In this document: positions 50,927-63,949 of the stretch, one piece after another
Layout of the letters: every line of letters begins with the position of its first letter
How positions within the stretch are numbered: position 1 is the stretch's first letter
DNA from: Acridotheres tristis
Taxonomy: Eukaryota; Chordata; Aves; Passeriformes; Sturnidae
Assembly: GCA_037013685.1 (NCBI GenBank)
Contig: CM072885.1
Span: 62,227,785 to 62,291,784, forward strand
Direction: 5' to 3'
Length of the DNA: 64,000 bases
Made by a program: the position numbers and the translations under genes
Notes under the pieces: model-generated
What the model was told of the DNA's origin: nothing
What the model saw: the letters and a program-made list of their open reading frames with translations, nothing else
The model's database searches: none

Positions 50927-51030
50927 AATGCCAACATCTCATCTGCTGGTGTTTGTCCAAGCACCCCGCGGACAGGCCAGAGCTGGAGCAGATCTTGTGC
51001 CACCCTTGGGTGCGGGGCGAGCGTTTTTGA
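50927..51030 (+). pseudogene. PIM-like Ser/Thr kinase, last exon (relic)
   Basis: PIM kinases are cytosolic and nuclear, constitutively active serine/threonine kinases that promote survival and growth. This frame encodes about 34 residues: a CQHLICWCL helix, [10 protein letters not shown] and HPW, then a short end RGERF and TGA at 51028-51030. That is kinase subdomain XI, with the conserved arginine of the DRP motif and the HPW end of the catalytic domain. The match covers just what the last exon of PIM1-type genes encodes, and it starts at the same codon phase (the second base of the Glu codon). No other kinase exon (glycine loop, HRD, DFG) was found in the window. The splice acceptor reads GG. 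I infer a duplicated, fragmentary PIM-like gene, not a processed copy, because intron-like sequence precedes the exon. Confident about family, less about it being dead. Confidence 0.8.
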
Positions 51031-51042
51031 TGCGTTTTTGAT
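51021..51042 (+). repeat. 11-bp tandem duplication over the stop codon
   Basis: GCGTTTTTGAT occurs twice in a row (51021-51031 and 51032-51042). The first copy contains the last codons and the TGA of the PIM-like exon, so the second falls in the 3' untranslated part. Confidence 0.9.
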
Positions 51043-51104
51043 GCCTTGCCGAAGCCTCTGCAGCACCCAGTTATCGAGTCCCACGCAGGACTGAGGACCC
51101 GAAA

Positions 51105-51110
51105 AATAAA
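51105..51110 (+). promoter_or_regulatory. polyadenylation signal after the kinase exon
   Basis: An AATAAA hexamer 75 bp after the TGA of the PIM-like exon, inside a short A-rich stretch (51101-51123). It would give a very short 3' UTR. The A-rich stretch could alternatively be a degraded poly(A) tail, but intron-like sequence upstream argues against a retrocopy. Confidence 0.5.
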
Positions 51111-51123
51111 ACAACAACAAAAA

Positions 51124-54100
51124 ATTCCTGGGTTTCAAGACTGGTCCTTGTTAGCAACTTCAGCTAAAGAAACCTCGTGAGAAAAGAAGTAATCAGAGCG
51201 TTCCCTTCAGCCTCTGTCAAGTTTTCGATGCCTTCTCCAGCCAGGTAGTTTGGTGTCTTCCAGCACAGGCTGTAGTACAGGAAGGAGGGGTTTTAACAAG
51301 CCAAGAACTGCATCAATGAAACAGCAGCTGTCCTTTCACACTATCGCGGCCACTTGGGGTCACCTGAAGCCATACACGGCCCCTGTGTGCATTCCAAGGG
51401 CTGTGGGTGAGTGGGTGGCAGGGACAGAGATGCTGCTCTGCTGCCAAAGATGTGAGAAGAACCAGAAGCACCAAAACACAAAAAATCACCTTAGATCGAG
51501 CCCTGATGAGCTCTTCCTCTTTCTTCCCCTCAAATCGGCAGCAGGCAAACGCAGCCCTGTCTGTCTCGGTTCAAGAGCATCCAAAGGAGCTGTGCAGGGA
51601 TGCACAGATGCCAAAAGGGACTCTAGGACAGATGGACATGCTCCAGCTCCCGTGCTGGGGCAGGGAAAGTGCGTGAGGAGACCCCCACTGCAGAGGAAGG
51701 AGCCCCAGAGAAAACCATCCTTAGGGACTCCAGGGGAAACCCCCAGTGTCACCAGCCTCAACCCCTGTCTCACATGCAGCAGTTGTGTTATGTAATGGAG
51801 AGGTTATGGATGACTTTGTTACCCTTGTAGCCCAGAGCTTTAGAACACTGGGAATGGCATTCCTACCCAGCTCCCTTCTGGAGACTTTGCTGTTCTAACA
51901 CAGAATCAATGAATGCCCATAGTACCTCCTGACCAGCAAGGGAGAGCTCTCCCTGCAGTTGTGCACCATAATATGGTATATTTTTGTCAACTTTGAATTT
52001 CCCCTTCTCCATTTCACCTTCAGGATAAGAAAAAAAAACCTGACTTGGTCTCCTGGGTTTCCTGGTCATTCATAACTGAAATCTGTTGAGATCCTGAACT
52101 TGGTTCCATGGTGGTGGGCCCATTGTGCCTCCTAAAACATCTTCCTCTACCCTAAAAATAACTGATGGAAATGGAAAGTACAGTAACCAGTCTAGTTACA
52201 AGAATGCACTCAGGTGCCAGCTACAAATTTGTGCCACCTTCTGTCTACTGCCCTGACCTACCAAAACAGGGTTTGGGGATTTTTTTTTCATAAATGCACA
52301 TGCTCTTTCATTTTTCTTTTCTTTTAGGAGGGCTGCCAACCCTTTTGTACCCTGAATGGCTCTCCAAGTCTCTACCCGAAGGCGTGACCCGATCACACCC
52401 GTGATCCTTCCAGCCAGGACCTCACTGTGAGGGGATGTCGAGAGCTCCGTGTGTCAGTCCTGGTCTGGAGGCTGAGCTGGGAGTGATAATTATCCCTTTT
52501 CAGCAGCCTACTGAGATGTCTGAGAGTTTTCTTTCTGGAACACCCTCTGGAATTTATTGTGGGATATCACCAACCAGGTGATACAACAGGTCTAGATGAT
52601 GACAAGCACCCTCTGCACAGAATGTCAGAACAGAGCAGATTAAAAAAAAAAAAAAAAAAAAAAAAGAGGTTGGAAGAGACAGCACCCTTTACATACCTTG
52701 CTAAAATTATTTTTTTAATCTTCAAGTTCCTTGTCAGCCAAAACATTCCAAAACCAGTTACTTGTCATTGGTGCTGCTTAGTGGTAGCATGCATCAAATC
52801 CATTCCTGGTAATCCTACAACAGAGAATACAGCCAGCATAAATGATACTGCTCTCTTGCTATTCCTGTTCTTTAGGCTGAGAGGTATTGTGAAAAAAACC
52901 TACCATCTCCTGAATATAATTTTACATATGAGGCACAACTCTTCTCTCACCACCCATCAACCATATCAAATTAATTGTGACAGCCCAGGCTTTTAACCCC
53001 TGATAAAACAGGGGTTGCCTGATCACTGTCATTTAACATGACCTGGCTACTAAGCCATGTAGCAGGAACACCTCCTGTTTCTGTTTTGGGGTGTTTTGTG
53101 GTTGGATGGATTGTTTCCAAAGCAGCCATACCCTGAAACACTGCCTTCCATTCATGCTCTTGCTTTCACAGAGCACACCACAGCCACCACGCAGGGCTGT
53201 TGTGACATGCTTGGTGTTCTGCAAACACAGACATAGCAAGGGGAAAGGTGCCTTTGTTTCCTCGACTAATGTATTTTGTTACTACCAGCTTAATCAGAGC
53301 TCACTGCAAAAACTGGCAGAGCCAGCTGAGCTGCTGATGGATGAGTGAGCTGGAAGGTTACTGATCTGTCTGGGCTGGGACTGCATTAACCACAGTCGCG
53401 TTACACCGTCCTCATCTCTCATTAGCATTTCCTGGGTGCACCTTCAGGGCCTCGGGATGGAGAAAGCAGTTCACTGGTGAATCCCTTGTCTACACTGTGT
53501 CTCTACTCCTCCCTGCTGGTGAATAAGGTTAATTAACCCCTCTGATATATTTTCTTTAGCTTTGGGAAGAAATAGAGATCTGGACATGCACAGATGTTCT
53601 CCTGCATTCTCAACAAAATAAATTTGAATACACAACAAAGCAAAATGGAAAAGAAATCTCCCCAAACCCAACTGCACGATGCTATTATAAATTTTCATAG
53701 ATTTCAAAGGAGCTGTGCCCTGCTCCAGCACTTTCCAAAACTGCTTTCGATGAACTATGCAGCAGCAGTATGGTTACCTCAGTGTTCTGCTGAAAGAATT
53801 TGACTATCATTAAAAGGTGTTCAAGAAAAGAGAAAGAACACAGGGAAATACTCGTACAGTTTTTCGCACCTTATTCAAGTGGAGGTTGGATGTTACTATT
53901 CTGCTTCGGTAGCATTTTGTGCTGCTGTAATTGACTGTCCAGGTAGATGGCAGTAAAGAATGCTTATGAAAGGAAAAATAAAAGGAGAGAGAAAATGTGC
54001 CAAAGCAGTGTAGGGCAATAAGCTGAAATCAGAGTCCAGGGTAAGGCGTTGGTAATTGGGTGCATCCTAGAACTGATATGTAAGTGTGTCACACCACGCT

Positions 54101-55254
54101 GTGCAACACTGCAGGAAGGTCTAAGCTTTAACAGAGCTCATTCAGTGGATTAAATCTCACGTTTACACAGCTTTGAAAATGGAAAACAGCATATAAAGCT
54201 TTTTCACAGCAGCTAATTTTAGATCCACAAGGACAATCTTATTAGGCAGCATCTAAAACAGTGATTTTCAATTTCTTTTTATTGCAGTCCTTAACAATTT
54301 CTTACTGCAGGTGAAAAATCCTGCAAGCTGAATTCAAATACACTGTGAAAATGTTTGCTGCTCTGAGGCACACCTTGCAGCACCCTTAGAGGTACCCATG
54401 GAATACAGGATAAGATTATTGCTTTATGGTTGAGGAAAAATGGAGAAATTGTCCCAGTGCCTTTCAGGACTGAAGGGATGTGCTGTGTCAGACCCTGGAC
54501 GAGCCTCCTTCTTTTCAGAGACTGCAGAAGGGCTCTGTGAAGAGAGGTTTGCTGTGGCTGAAGCTGCCCATTGGTGGAGGAGGAAGCCTAACGATATTAA
54601 TTACTGTCCTATCATTCACTCTAATCACAATTTGCACTTCACAGAAATTTAATACACACATACAACCCCCGTATGCCCCCCATCCTTTTCCTTTCCTGAG
54701 AATGAACAACATGCTCACAGATTATCTCAGAGTAAATTCGTATTTATCTAATTAATACTGGCAGAGATGAGGGTTATCCTACTCTATTTTTCTCATTTGT
54801 TTGTTCTCTTTCATCTGGCCTTACTCAGATCAGACACAGGACACCACATTCACTTGGATGTCCATAATACTTAAAAGCCCTCAAATGTTTTATTTCATAC
54901 TAAAGTAGACTACTGGCAGCACTATCACTCTAATGTTGTTATTGTTAGTAGTGAAAAATCACTAAATTATTTTTTTTTAAATGCCATGTTCTGGTTGACA
55001 CTTCATATTTCAAAGTGCAATTTAAAAATGGCAAATTCCCTAAAGCAATTTTCTTCAATGACATTTTCTGAGCTCTGCAAAACAAAACCAAAGGCAAACT
55101 AGTTCCACAAACTGATTTTTAATTCGTCATTCAAACAAAGATAAATTTCAAAACTTAACCAAAAAATATAAATGCAAATTTAAATCAGTTCTACCAACGA
55201 ATCTCTGCAGAATGCTCTATTTTATAGCTAAATTATATAACAGATCCATATTCT
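51124..55254. other. non-coding background, no confirmed gene
   Basis: A 181-codon frame (51250-51795, +) with no recognisable domain and an overlapping 145-codon frame (52559-52996, +) that includes the 24-A run are both best read as chance. Otherwise the sequence is AT-rich with short frames. No transposon was recognised. Confidence 0.5.
52642..52665. repeat. 24-nt poly(A) run
   Basis: An uninterrupted run of 24 A, the longest homopolymer in the window. It could be the tail of a retroposed sequence inserted on the plus strand, but I found no convincing target duplication and no recognisable parent upstream. A simple slippage-expanded A-run is equally possible. Confidence 0.9.
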
Positions 55255-55412
55255 ATTGGAAGGGACTTTAAAGGTCATCTTGTTCCACATCCTGCCATGG
55301 GCAGGGACATCTTCCACTATCCCAGGTTGCTCAGAGCCCCATCCAACCTGGTCTGGAACACTGCCAGGGATGGGGCAGCCACAGCTTCTCTGGGCAAAAG
55401 AAGCTGACAGGA
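55255..55412 (-). mobile_element. CR1 LINE fragment, 3' end
   Basis: The plus strand reads the CR1 3' UTR backwards from GGAAGGGACTTTAAAGGTCA through GGGCAGGGACATCTTCCACT, CCCAGGTTGCTCAGAGCCCC and GGGGCAGCCACAGCTTCTCT. The extreme 3' tail repeats are missing, so the copy is clipped at both ends. It is close in sequence to the fragment at 8233. Confidence 0.92.
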
Positions 55413-58400
55413 TGGGATCTCTTCTGGCTTTTTTCTAAAAGAAGGGCTGCAATAACTTTATCATTTGTAAAATGTTCCTGCACTGGAATTTATCATGATA
55501 AGAGATAAAGCACAAGCCAATCTTTTGGAATTTAATAACAGCCACAGAGTCGGTATAAATTGCTTTAAATATTTGAAAATTTTATCACCTCTTCCCTCTT
55601 TACTGAGGAAATTGAAACAGCAGGGAGTGCTAGGAGAATGACAGAGCTGGGTACAGAGAGCAGGCATCATGACTTCCAGGCCTTCGTGTTCCTTGGTCCA
55701 GTGGTTAAAGTACAGGTAGTAAAACTAAATGGACCATGAGAAAGCTTTTATTTAAACACAATAGCTCAAGAAATGAATAGGAAACATATTCCAATTTAGA
55801 GAAGGTGCTTTAGAGTTAAATTGATTCAGGAGTGATACACATGAAATCTCTTCTCTTTAAAAAGATTTGTGTTCCTGGTATTGAGCTTTTAAAGCTCCTG
55901 TTGTAGTACTAATAACCCCTACTGGGATCCAGGGCTTTAGTGGTAAAATTAAACTCTGTTCAACACAGTGCTATGAAACCATTTGTTAGATAAACAAGGG
56001 GGAAAAAATAAACCTAAATCAAGCAGACATTAATCTGACATTTAAAGCAGGTCAGACAAAGCAATGCATTTTATTTTTGTATTTTATTCATGCTACTTCC
56101 TTCCCCTCTCTCCATCTCTGTTTAGAATATACAAATGATTGAGTCACACAGATTTTGCTTTCAGGCAAACTAACTCACAGCAGCAAGCAGAACAATTAGG
56201 AAAAAAGCCATTAAAATATTAATTTAGAGAAGGAAAGTGCCCTTCTTACAGAATCCAGAAGAATGGGGCTCTAAGGGCAGAAGATGCCCCAGCCCAAAAT
56301 ATTAAATTAGACTCTGAGAATGTGATGCAGTTTGTGGTTGCTGGAAGTTGCCAAAATGTATGGCTAAACATCATCCCTCAAGTGGTGTGTTTAATTTGCT
56401 CTGCTAACTGTTCCCTTGAACACACAGCAAGATTTCAAAAGTATCTTTATTTGGGGCCTGTTATTCAGATAGTTGGGCATCTTGTGCCCAGTGATGGTTT
56501 TTCAAGCCAATTTTTAAAAATTTATTTAATTGATGTACATATTTTTCCTTGATCCATTTAATAATGACTTGGAAGCAGTTTTTATGAGCTATCTCCTTTT
56601 TCAAGCTGCCAAAGCTACCACTAGGCAGAGATTTCAAAGTCCTTGTTCTAAAAGTCATATTCGAGATTTAGCTTTCGTTAATATTTCCACTGTAATCATA
56701 AGACAATTCTTACCTTTCTTTCCTTAGGGCCCTGCTGGGATGTGCATGTCCACAAAGGTATACTGTCTCCTGGGGAGATTCCTTGGAATTTCAGAAAGGA
56801 TGATGTAAACAAGATATTCACACTTTTTGCAAAATGCTGAAAACCTGCTTGCTTGGGTATATGCACAGATTTACTTCTTACAAAATGGAAGGAGTCTTAT
56901 TTATAGCAACATCTGTTTTCAAAAAGAATGTGGACCTTGATCCAATAGACCTTTAAATACTCATGATTTAAACCCTACCTAGATGTACAATTTTAGCTAA
57001 TACACTGGTAAAGCCTTAAAGTCTTTATTCGTCAGGAAAAGTGCATGTCAGAAAAGTCTGCACATCTTCATGTATATTTTTATATCATCCCTGAAGCTCT
57101 ATGGCCATAGTAAATACAGCTAAGAAAATAAACTTTAAGGGACTATACTCACACATTGAGAGTATTTTTAGAATTTTCCTCTGCTTTAAATGAGCTGCAG
57201 CTTAAAAAGAAACTATTTCTGAAAAGGTGGAGCAACATACTTGAAAAATGGTAGGCAGCTGAAAAAGGAAAAAGTTTCTGGAAGTAAACAGTTTCAAAAA
57301 TTCCTAGTCTCTCAGGATTCTTGTAAAAGCAGATTGACTAGTCCTCCTGCCATATTTATGAGGCTGACAGATTTTAATATATTCATTTTCTGTTGGGAGA
57401 AAGTGAGGTTTGAATAAAACAAAGTTAAGAGATCATAGTTAATGTACAACAGTCAAAAATAAACAGCTGGGTACTTTGCCTCACCATTCACCATGTAGAA
57501 GGTTCTTCTGTGCTCAACAATGATGAAAGCTTTGGGCAATAGTCAGACAATATACATTAGGAGCAGTTCATTGTGCCAGCACACAAACCCCCAAGGATGT
57601 GTTTTCATCACAACATGAAGTCAGTGTCACTTTGCAGCCCCAAACACTGGCAGCACATCACCTGTAAGAAGGAAATGCTCCATCCCCTGTAAGAAGTGCT
57701 GCTTTGGAAATAGCAGAAGGCTTGAGAGGAACATCCCAGGGAACTGATTCCAGCAGAATCCTTACTAAACAGAGTTAATGCTGCACCACCTGATGCGCAA
57801 TTACAAGCCAGTGTTGTGTACATGCATTTTTGCTTTTCTGTAGAACAATTAATAATGCTATTTTATATGCAGAAGGTTTTAGATCTCTTTTTCAAACGCC
57901 TTTGAACTTTGCAGTAATTAATAGACAGCATATATTTTCACTGAAGTTTAAAGTTATGGCAGGAGTGCTCTTTTTCCTCAGAAGTCCCTGGATTGCAATA
58001 TTCCACATAAATCCCCTGAACTCTCACATTTTTACTGAAGCAATGGTAAAAGTAAGTCTTTAGCAGTGGGATTGTTTCTTGCATGTAAATGCAATCTTGA
58101 AAGTAGTATGAATGAAGAAAGACAAATTTCATGTTAAGCATTTTAACAACTTTCCTCTCAGTTACCCATGTCTTCCATTGTCAACATGATACTAATTCTC
58201 TACTCCTCCATATTAACATTCCAAGGTGCTAGGATAATCTTATAGTAAAGTAGAAGAAGAAATTTTTTAAATTTAAAATCTAGAGCTGTTTTTACTGATT
58301 GATTTTTTAAAAATTATTATTCCTTTCTGTTTTCCTCAGGAGTTCAATTGTTCAATTTATTTTTTCTTTTTTTCTTTTTTCTTTTTTTAATTTATTTTTT

Positions 58401-61400
58401 TTTATTTTCCCCAGTTCCCTTCAGGAAAATCTTATTAACATTCATAAAAGAAACAATAACATGCCACAGAAGCCATATGAAATTCTGCTGAAGAAAATGT
58501 CATGCTAGGAATAGAGTGAATAATGATGACTGGAGGTTTCAAAGCCAGATGACTGGTATGGATGAGGATTGCAAGTTCAGGAAAAGAGAGGCTCCTGCTG
58601 CCAAGTAAATCTCCCCCTCAGGGTGGAAAGCTGTCATCCTGCCTCCATTAGGACTTCTACCTACCATTGATGAACATTCAAACAATGCTTTTTAAACAAC
58701 TGTGCAGGTCCAATAATTGTCAGACATTTGCATTTGTCCTGAAGACTCAGAACTCGCTGCTACAAGAAGGGTTTGAATGACACCTGTGAGGCTGCTCAAC
58801 ACCCATTTTTCAGTGTCACTTCAGTGTCACTGCCTTCAGATCCAAACAGAGATGTTGAATCATGCAATGCATTTTCCATCTGAAGGGGACGCAATTGTTT
58901 TCTCCAACTTGTTTCAAAGCTGGATGATAAATAATTCTCTTTTTTGCCTCATTATTTCAGCAAGGAGAGTGCTCAGCTTTCTGCATTGCAGGTTTCAAGG
59001 GGGGAAATTTCTAAGCCATGTATTGAAAAGCTTAGCCTAGGTGTTGTTTGGAAAAGGAGTGGATAGAGATGGGATGCTCTGTCCATGTCAGATAATCCAG
59101 AAATCCACCAGGCATCCCTGGTGCTGCCTAACATCTTCTGTGGGTCTCTTCAACCTCTCACCCCATTAAATCTTTTAATTAAAGTAAGCTTTCACCTTTC
59201 CAACTCTACACACAAACAGTGTTTCCTGGAGGTTTTGGTGATTTGTTTTTTCTCCTAGCATCCTCTTGGACATGATGGAGTAATTCAGCTTCAGCACTGT
59301 CTCTCCTCCCAAACTTTGTACATATATTCATCTTTGCTATGAAATCTAATCTTTTTACTCGAGTTAATTCAGAAGCAGGAAAAGTAATCCTTCAAAAAGC
59401 CCAGGTTGCTGAAATTGCCTCTGCTGTCTAGAATCCATTATATAAAGACTCCTAAACTAAAAAAGAGCTACAAACAACAACAAATCTTCTTAAAGTTTAA
59501 TTTCAAATATAATTTTTCTTTATAAATTTTTAAATCGGATGAGTAGTGAAATCAGTAGAAGATTATGGCTTTATTGATTTCATCGCCTACTATACTTGTT
59601 ATTTGCAATTTCTGAAAGTTAATTTCCTTTCTCTGTCCTTCTGTATAATGAAAGACAAGCAAATTTACCATTCTCTCAAGCTTTCTTTCTTTTTCACACG
59701 AACAAATAACTTACCACGTGAGAAAAATGAGCATTCTCGGTGACAATTGCAAAACCACACAAGCAGCTTGGAGTTCCTTCTTGGTTTATTTTGCTCTGTT
59801 GTTTTTTTCCTTTTTTTTATAGATTTTAAAGTGCTAAAACTCAATCCAGATTTACCTACTCAGAAACCTCCTGAGGGCCATGCTGCAGAGTCAAAATGGT
59901 AGACCCTGACAATAGCCACAATTATCAGTGGAGGTGTTACGAGTGAAAGAATCAAACATCCTGATTGCCCAAAAAGCATTTGCTAAGAGAGTATTTATGC
60001 ATAGAGGAGGTTGATGCATTTATGTCTTCTTGCCTTATGAAATTCAATTTACTTTATGAAAGTACCTTGCTGTACTGCCCACAAGGTTTGACTGGATGTG
60101 CCATCCTATCAGCTTTGGTTGTGGCAGAACATTTCAACACAGGGTAGTCAAAATGAGGGCTTGAGCAACAAAGCTGATCACAAATCTGATCACATCACTG
60201 GAAGCTGAAGAGGTGGAAGGATTTAGTAGGCAATGGAATTGCTGAAAATCCACACACAGGAGTTTCTGAGGTATTTTGGGCTCAGTGCTCTGTTACTTCA
60301 TGTGTGCACATGGTGGCCTGAGATGGAAATGAATAACATCATCTCATGCTTCAATAAATTGTTATTGTTTATTCTAAATGCAGTATTGGCTAGATAATGT
60401 CATGCTGTAGTAACTAAGTAGAGCAGCACAGAAGAGAATGAAGCAGCTTGTTTGAAATGAACTGCCACTGTAAGCTAACAGTGAGATTTTCTGAAGGTAA
60501 AATAATTATTTGTTGATATGATAAAAAAAATTCCTACCCGACTAAAAGAAAATAGATCCTGGGTCACATATGAAAAATAAATATTAATAGCTAGCTATTA
60601 TCTCTTTGTACTCAGAAGGTTGTATCTGTGTTTAAATGTTTTTACACATATATTCTTTTTTTCACAGTGTTGGTGCTATGTGGTAGTTAAAACGACAAAA
60701 CAAAAGCATCCAGTAATCTTTCCACATCTGAGTCCAACTGCCCAAAACTACCACAGGTACTTGAGCTCTCTGATTTTTGTCTCAGTTGCAAGTTGGTGTC
60801 TTCTTTTTGTTGTGGTCTTCATCTTTATTTTTTCCAGTTCACAATCAGAGCCCTTTGAAAGAGAATAGCTAAAACAGCTGAGTGTTCTTTCGAATTCTGA
60901 AAAATTGAAAACTGAAAAACCTTCGATCCTGATTTTTTCTGACAACTCATTTCTGCACTCCTGCATAATTAGTAATTTAAGGTTCCTTTTTGTTAAACTA
61001 TGGCTATCTTAGTTCAGCTGTGTTTACTGTGATCTGAATATCTTCCTGCAGTGAAAACAACACATGAAGAAAGCTCATCAGGGCAATTTAGGCTGCCTGA
61101 AAATTTGATTTCTTGGGTCGAATCATTTGCTTTTAAGGGGTTCTATTTTGTTAAGTTCTCCACACAGCCTGAGGATGTTGGGAAGTGCAGCTTTCATAAA
61201 ATACACACATCTTTTCACTCATTTAGATTACTTTTTAACAAAAGGATGGTGATCTGCTCAAACGTTCCTGTCTTTTTCCTGACAAATTAGATTGGGCAAA
61301 TGCTGATCTTGAGAGGCAAAGCAATGCAATGAATCTTGAGAAGGCTACCCCACAGGTCATGCCTTTCCTAAAAGCCTACCACCCCCATGCACACAGATGT

Positions 61401-62952
61401 TGGCCTGCTGGCTGGGCAGCTGGCAATCCATTGGGAAACTATTGCCCTCTGCTATTTAAACAGGATCATCCGAATTCTTGCTGTGTTTACTTCTGACTTT
61501 ACAATATTATAGCTTGAGGTTATTTTCCATGTTGCTATTTTTTCTCTTGATTCTCTTTTTCTCTCATTGTTTCCGTCTCAATTTGATTTCAGTCTTTTTT
61601 TACATTGCACAAGATGTAAAAAGAAATGAGCAAAAAAAAAAAAATCTTCTTCTTTCAAAGCTTGCTGAGATTACACAACCTGTGCTTCTAGAAGACAGGC
61701 AGTGGCCACGGATTGATGAATTCCTGTGCAGTTGATCATGGCACAGTCATTTGTTCTGGAACTTTTTAATTTTGGAGCCCAAAATTTCATAATTAATTAA
61801 TAATATTTACCAGCCATTTGCTGTTTGTCTGCTTCTAATGGTTTACTAACAGTTTGCCACACTGCGAATCTCCTGCTGAAATGCTGAAATTCCCTACTCA
61901 CATAAGACACATAAAGACAGTTTATAGCAAGGATTGCACCAGGAAGAAATGTCAGTAAAGAATTGAAAATATCTGAAGGAAGAACCTATGCTATCCAACT
62001 GCAAAAAGACAAAACATCTGCACTTTTAAAAAATTAATACTACCAAATGAGACATAGAAGTAACAAGCTGCATATTGTAGCTGATTATTATGATGATATG
62101 ATATGATATTCTGTAGTAATTTTATGAATAAACTGGGTCTGTGCTTTCTTTAGAGGGGTTGCCAAGGTATCTGCACTTTCTCTAGAATTCTCAATGAATA
62201 TCTGGAATATCATAGGCCAGACATCAATAGGGAATAATGGATAGCATGATCTCATATATATAAAAAAACAAGTGCCTTCAGAAAATGTAGTGTACATTCC
62301 TGACTTTCTGCAAAATACTACTAGGCATTCTCTCATGGTAATATTTCTCTAATTGTATTCTGGGATAGGAAAATCCAATAAAATGAAAAATTCTTTTAAA
62401 TGCATACCACAGGACTGGGTTTTGCCTGACTTCTGTAAAGGTTTTGGAAGCTCAGTTTCATTTCTGAAATACAGGAAATACTGGGATGTTGTCAGCTCAC
62501 ATTTCTGTCTTAATTTCCAGATCAAACTGTTTTGGATACAGATCAAAATAATAAAAAAATTGCTATAGCAGAAAACTGCTCATATGTGTAGATTTACAGG
62601 TTTAGATATCAGCCAATTAGGAAATAACCAATCTACCTTTGGATTCCCATTGAAAAGTTGAAAGATTACAGTACAAACATTGTAAGGTCTATGGTTAAAA
62701 AAGCAAGATTAAGGCTTGTGTGACAAGGAGCTTATTTGTGTCTGGCATCAATCACTTAATGCAAAGTGGCTTAGCATTTTGTGATGTGAGGCACTTCAGA
62801 CATGCACAGACTGTTATTTGTTTAGGCATAATTTGACCTGAAAACATGAGATATTTAACTAATTATTTGCAGCACTATGACATTTCACTGCTGGTTACTC
62901 AGTACTCAGTGCTGCCACTAAATCGGTGAAAAGCAGCAAGGAATTTCAAACC
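55413..62952. other. non-coding background, no gene seen
   Basis: AT-rich sequence in which no open frame exceeds 90 codons. It contains a T-rich low-complexity block at 58353-58413, two 11-bp TTCAGTGTCAC units at 58809-58830, and scattered A- or T-runs. No transposon or gene was recognised. Confidence 0.6.
58353..58413. repeat. T-rich low-complexity tract
   Basis: About 60 bp of T-runs broken by single C or A bases. Read from the minus strand it is an A-rich tract. Nothing recognisable adjoins it. Confidence 0.85.
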
Positions 62953-63250
62953 ACGGAATTATGGAATGGTTTTGGTTGGAAAAGACCTGTGAGGATCATT
63001 AAATCCAACCCTTAACCCAGCACTGCCAAATCCACCACTAACCCACGTCCTCTAGTGCCACATCTACATGTTTTTTAACACTTCCAGGGATGGAGACTCC
63101 ACACAGCTCTGGGCAGCCTATGCCAATGCTCGACAGCCATTTCAGTGAGGAAATCTTCCCTATTATCTGATCCAAACCTCCCCTGGTGCAACTTGAGGTT
63201 GTTTCCTCTTGCCTGTCCCTTGTTCCTGGGAGCAGAGCCCAACCCCCTCT
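62953..63250 (-). mobile_element. CR1 LINE fragment, 3' end
   Basis: The plus strand starts GAATTATGGAATGG, then TTTTGGTTGGAAAAGACCT, the CR1 3' end of the subfamily with a GGTTGGAAAAGACC block. It continues through ACTTCCAGGGATGGAGACTC near 63081, CTCTGGGCAGCCTATGCCAAT near 63108 and CCAAACCTCCCCTGGTGCAA near 63172. It is truncated at its 5' end near 63250. A T-run follows within 45 bp. Confidence 0.92.
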
Positions 63251-63293
63251 GTGCATTGCCATACTTGCACTAGTAGGGTGATTTTAAAAAAAA

Positions 63294-63311
63294 TTTTTTT
63301 TTTTTTTTTTT
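63294..63311. repeat. 18-nt poly(T) run
   Basis: An uninterrupted run of 18 T preceded by eight A, shortly after a CR1 fragment. It is simple sequence with no gene signal. Confidence 0.85.
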
Positions 63312-63949
63312 GGTTTGCATTCAACAACTTGCCACCTTCTCTTTCACCTCAGGTATTATGTCCACATGAGGAAGCTGTAAGTGGGTTAAATTACTGAAAT
63401 TACTGTTATTTAAGAAATCAACCTGTCCAAAGTCTCTTTGGCAGATTTCCATGCATAGGTATGATCTTCCTTCAATGTAACATCAGGTTTGATACAACTT
63501 GATCAGGCTGACAGAGAAAAGATCTGTTAATAACATCTTCTTACTTTTAAATAGTAATTGCATTAACTGTAGGCTTTATTTTAAAATTTTCTTCTCAGAG
63601 TCCCTAATCTTCACCTGTACCTTGGCTGAAGGCTAACACATCATTGGAAAAAACGTGGAACTGTGAAACATGAATTCCTTGTATTAAGAAAATAAAAACA
63701 ACATTACTTAATTAATTCCCTCCCTCTCACAAGGAAAAATAAATGAATGTTTATCAGTGGAAAAAATAATTTTTTAAAATATGTTTGCAATATGTGGCAA
63801 ATAATACTCTGTTTGGAATTTGACTCCTTTATGACTCTTCAATATGTGTGTGGCACTCCATTAATCAGAATTTTAGTATTTGTCTAACAGATGATTCAAA
63901 AATCATCAACATCTTCCTTCACATTTCATTTTGCTTCACTTGGTCCGTA
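63312..63949. other. non-coding background, no gene seen
   Basis: AT-rich sequence with short frames only. It lies between two CR1-derived pieces. Confidence 0.55.

Noticed and set aside
51101..51123. A-rich stretch after the PIM-like exon as the tail of a processed pseudogene
   Set aside because: The exon is preceded by intron-like and minisatellite sequence, not by the previous kinase exon, so a retrocopy does not fit.
50329..51138. 269-codon minus-strand frame as a gene
   Set aside because: It runs through the minisatellite, the 3 x 20 bp repeat and the antisense of the PIM-like exon, and has no domain of its own.
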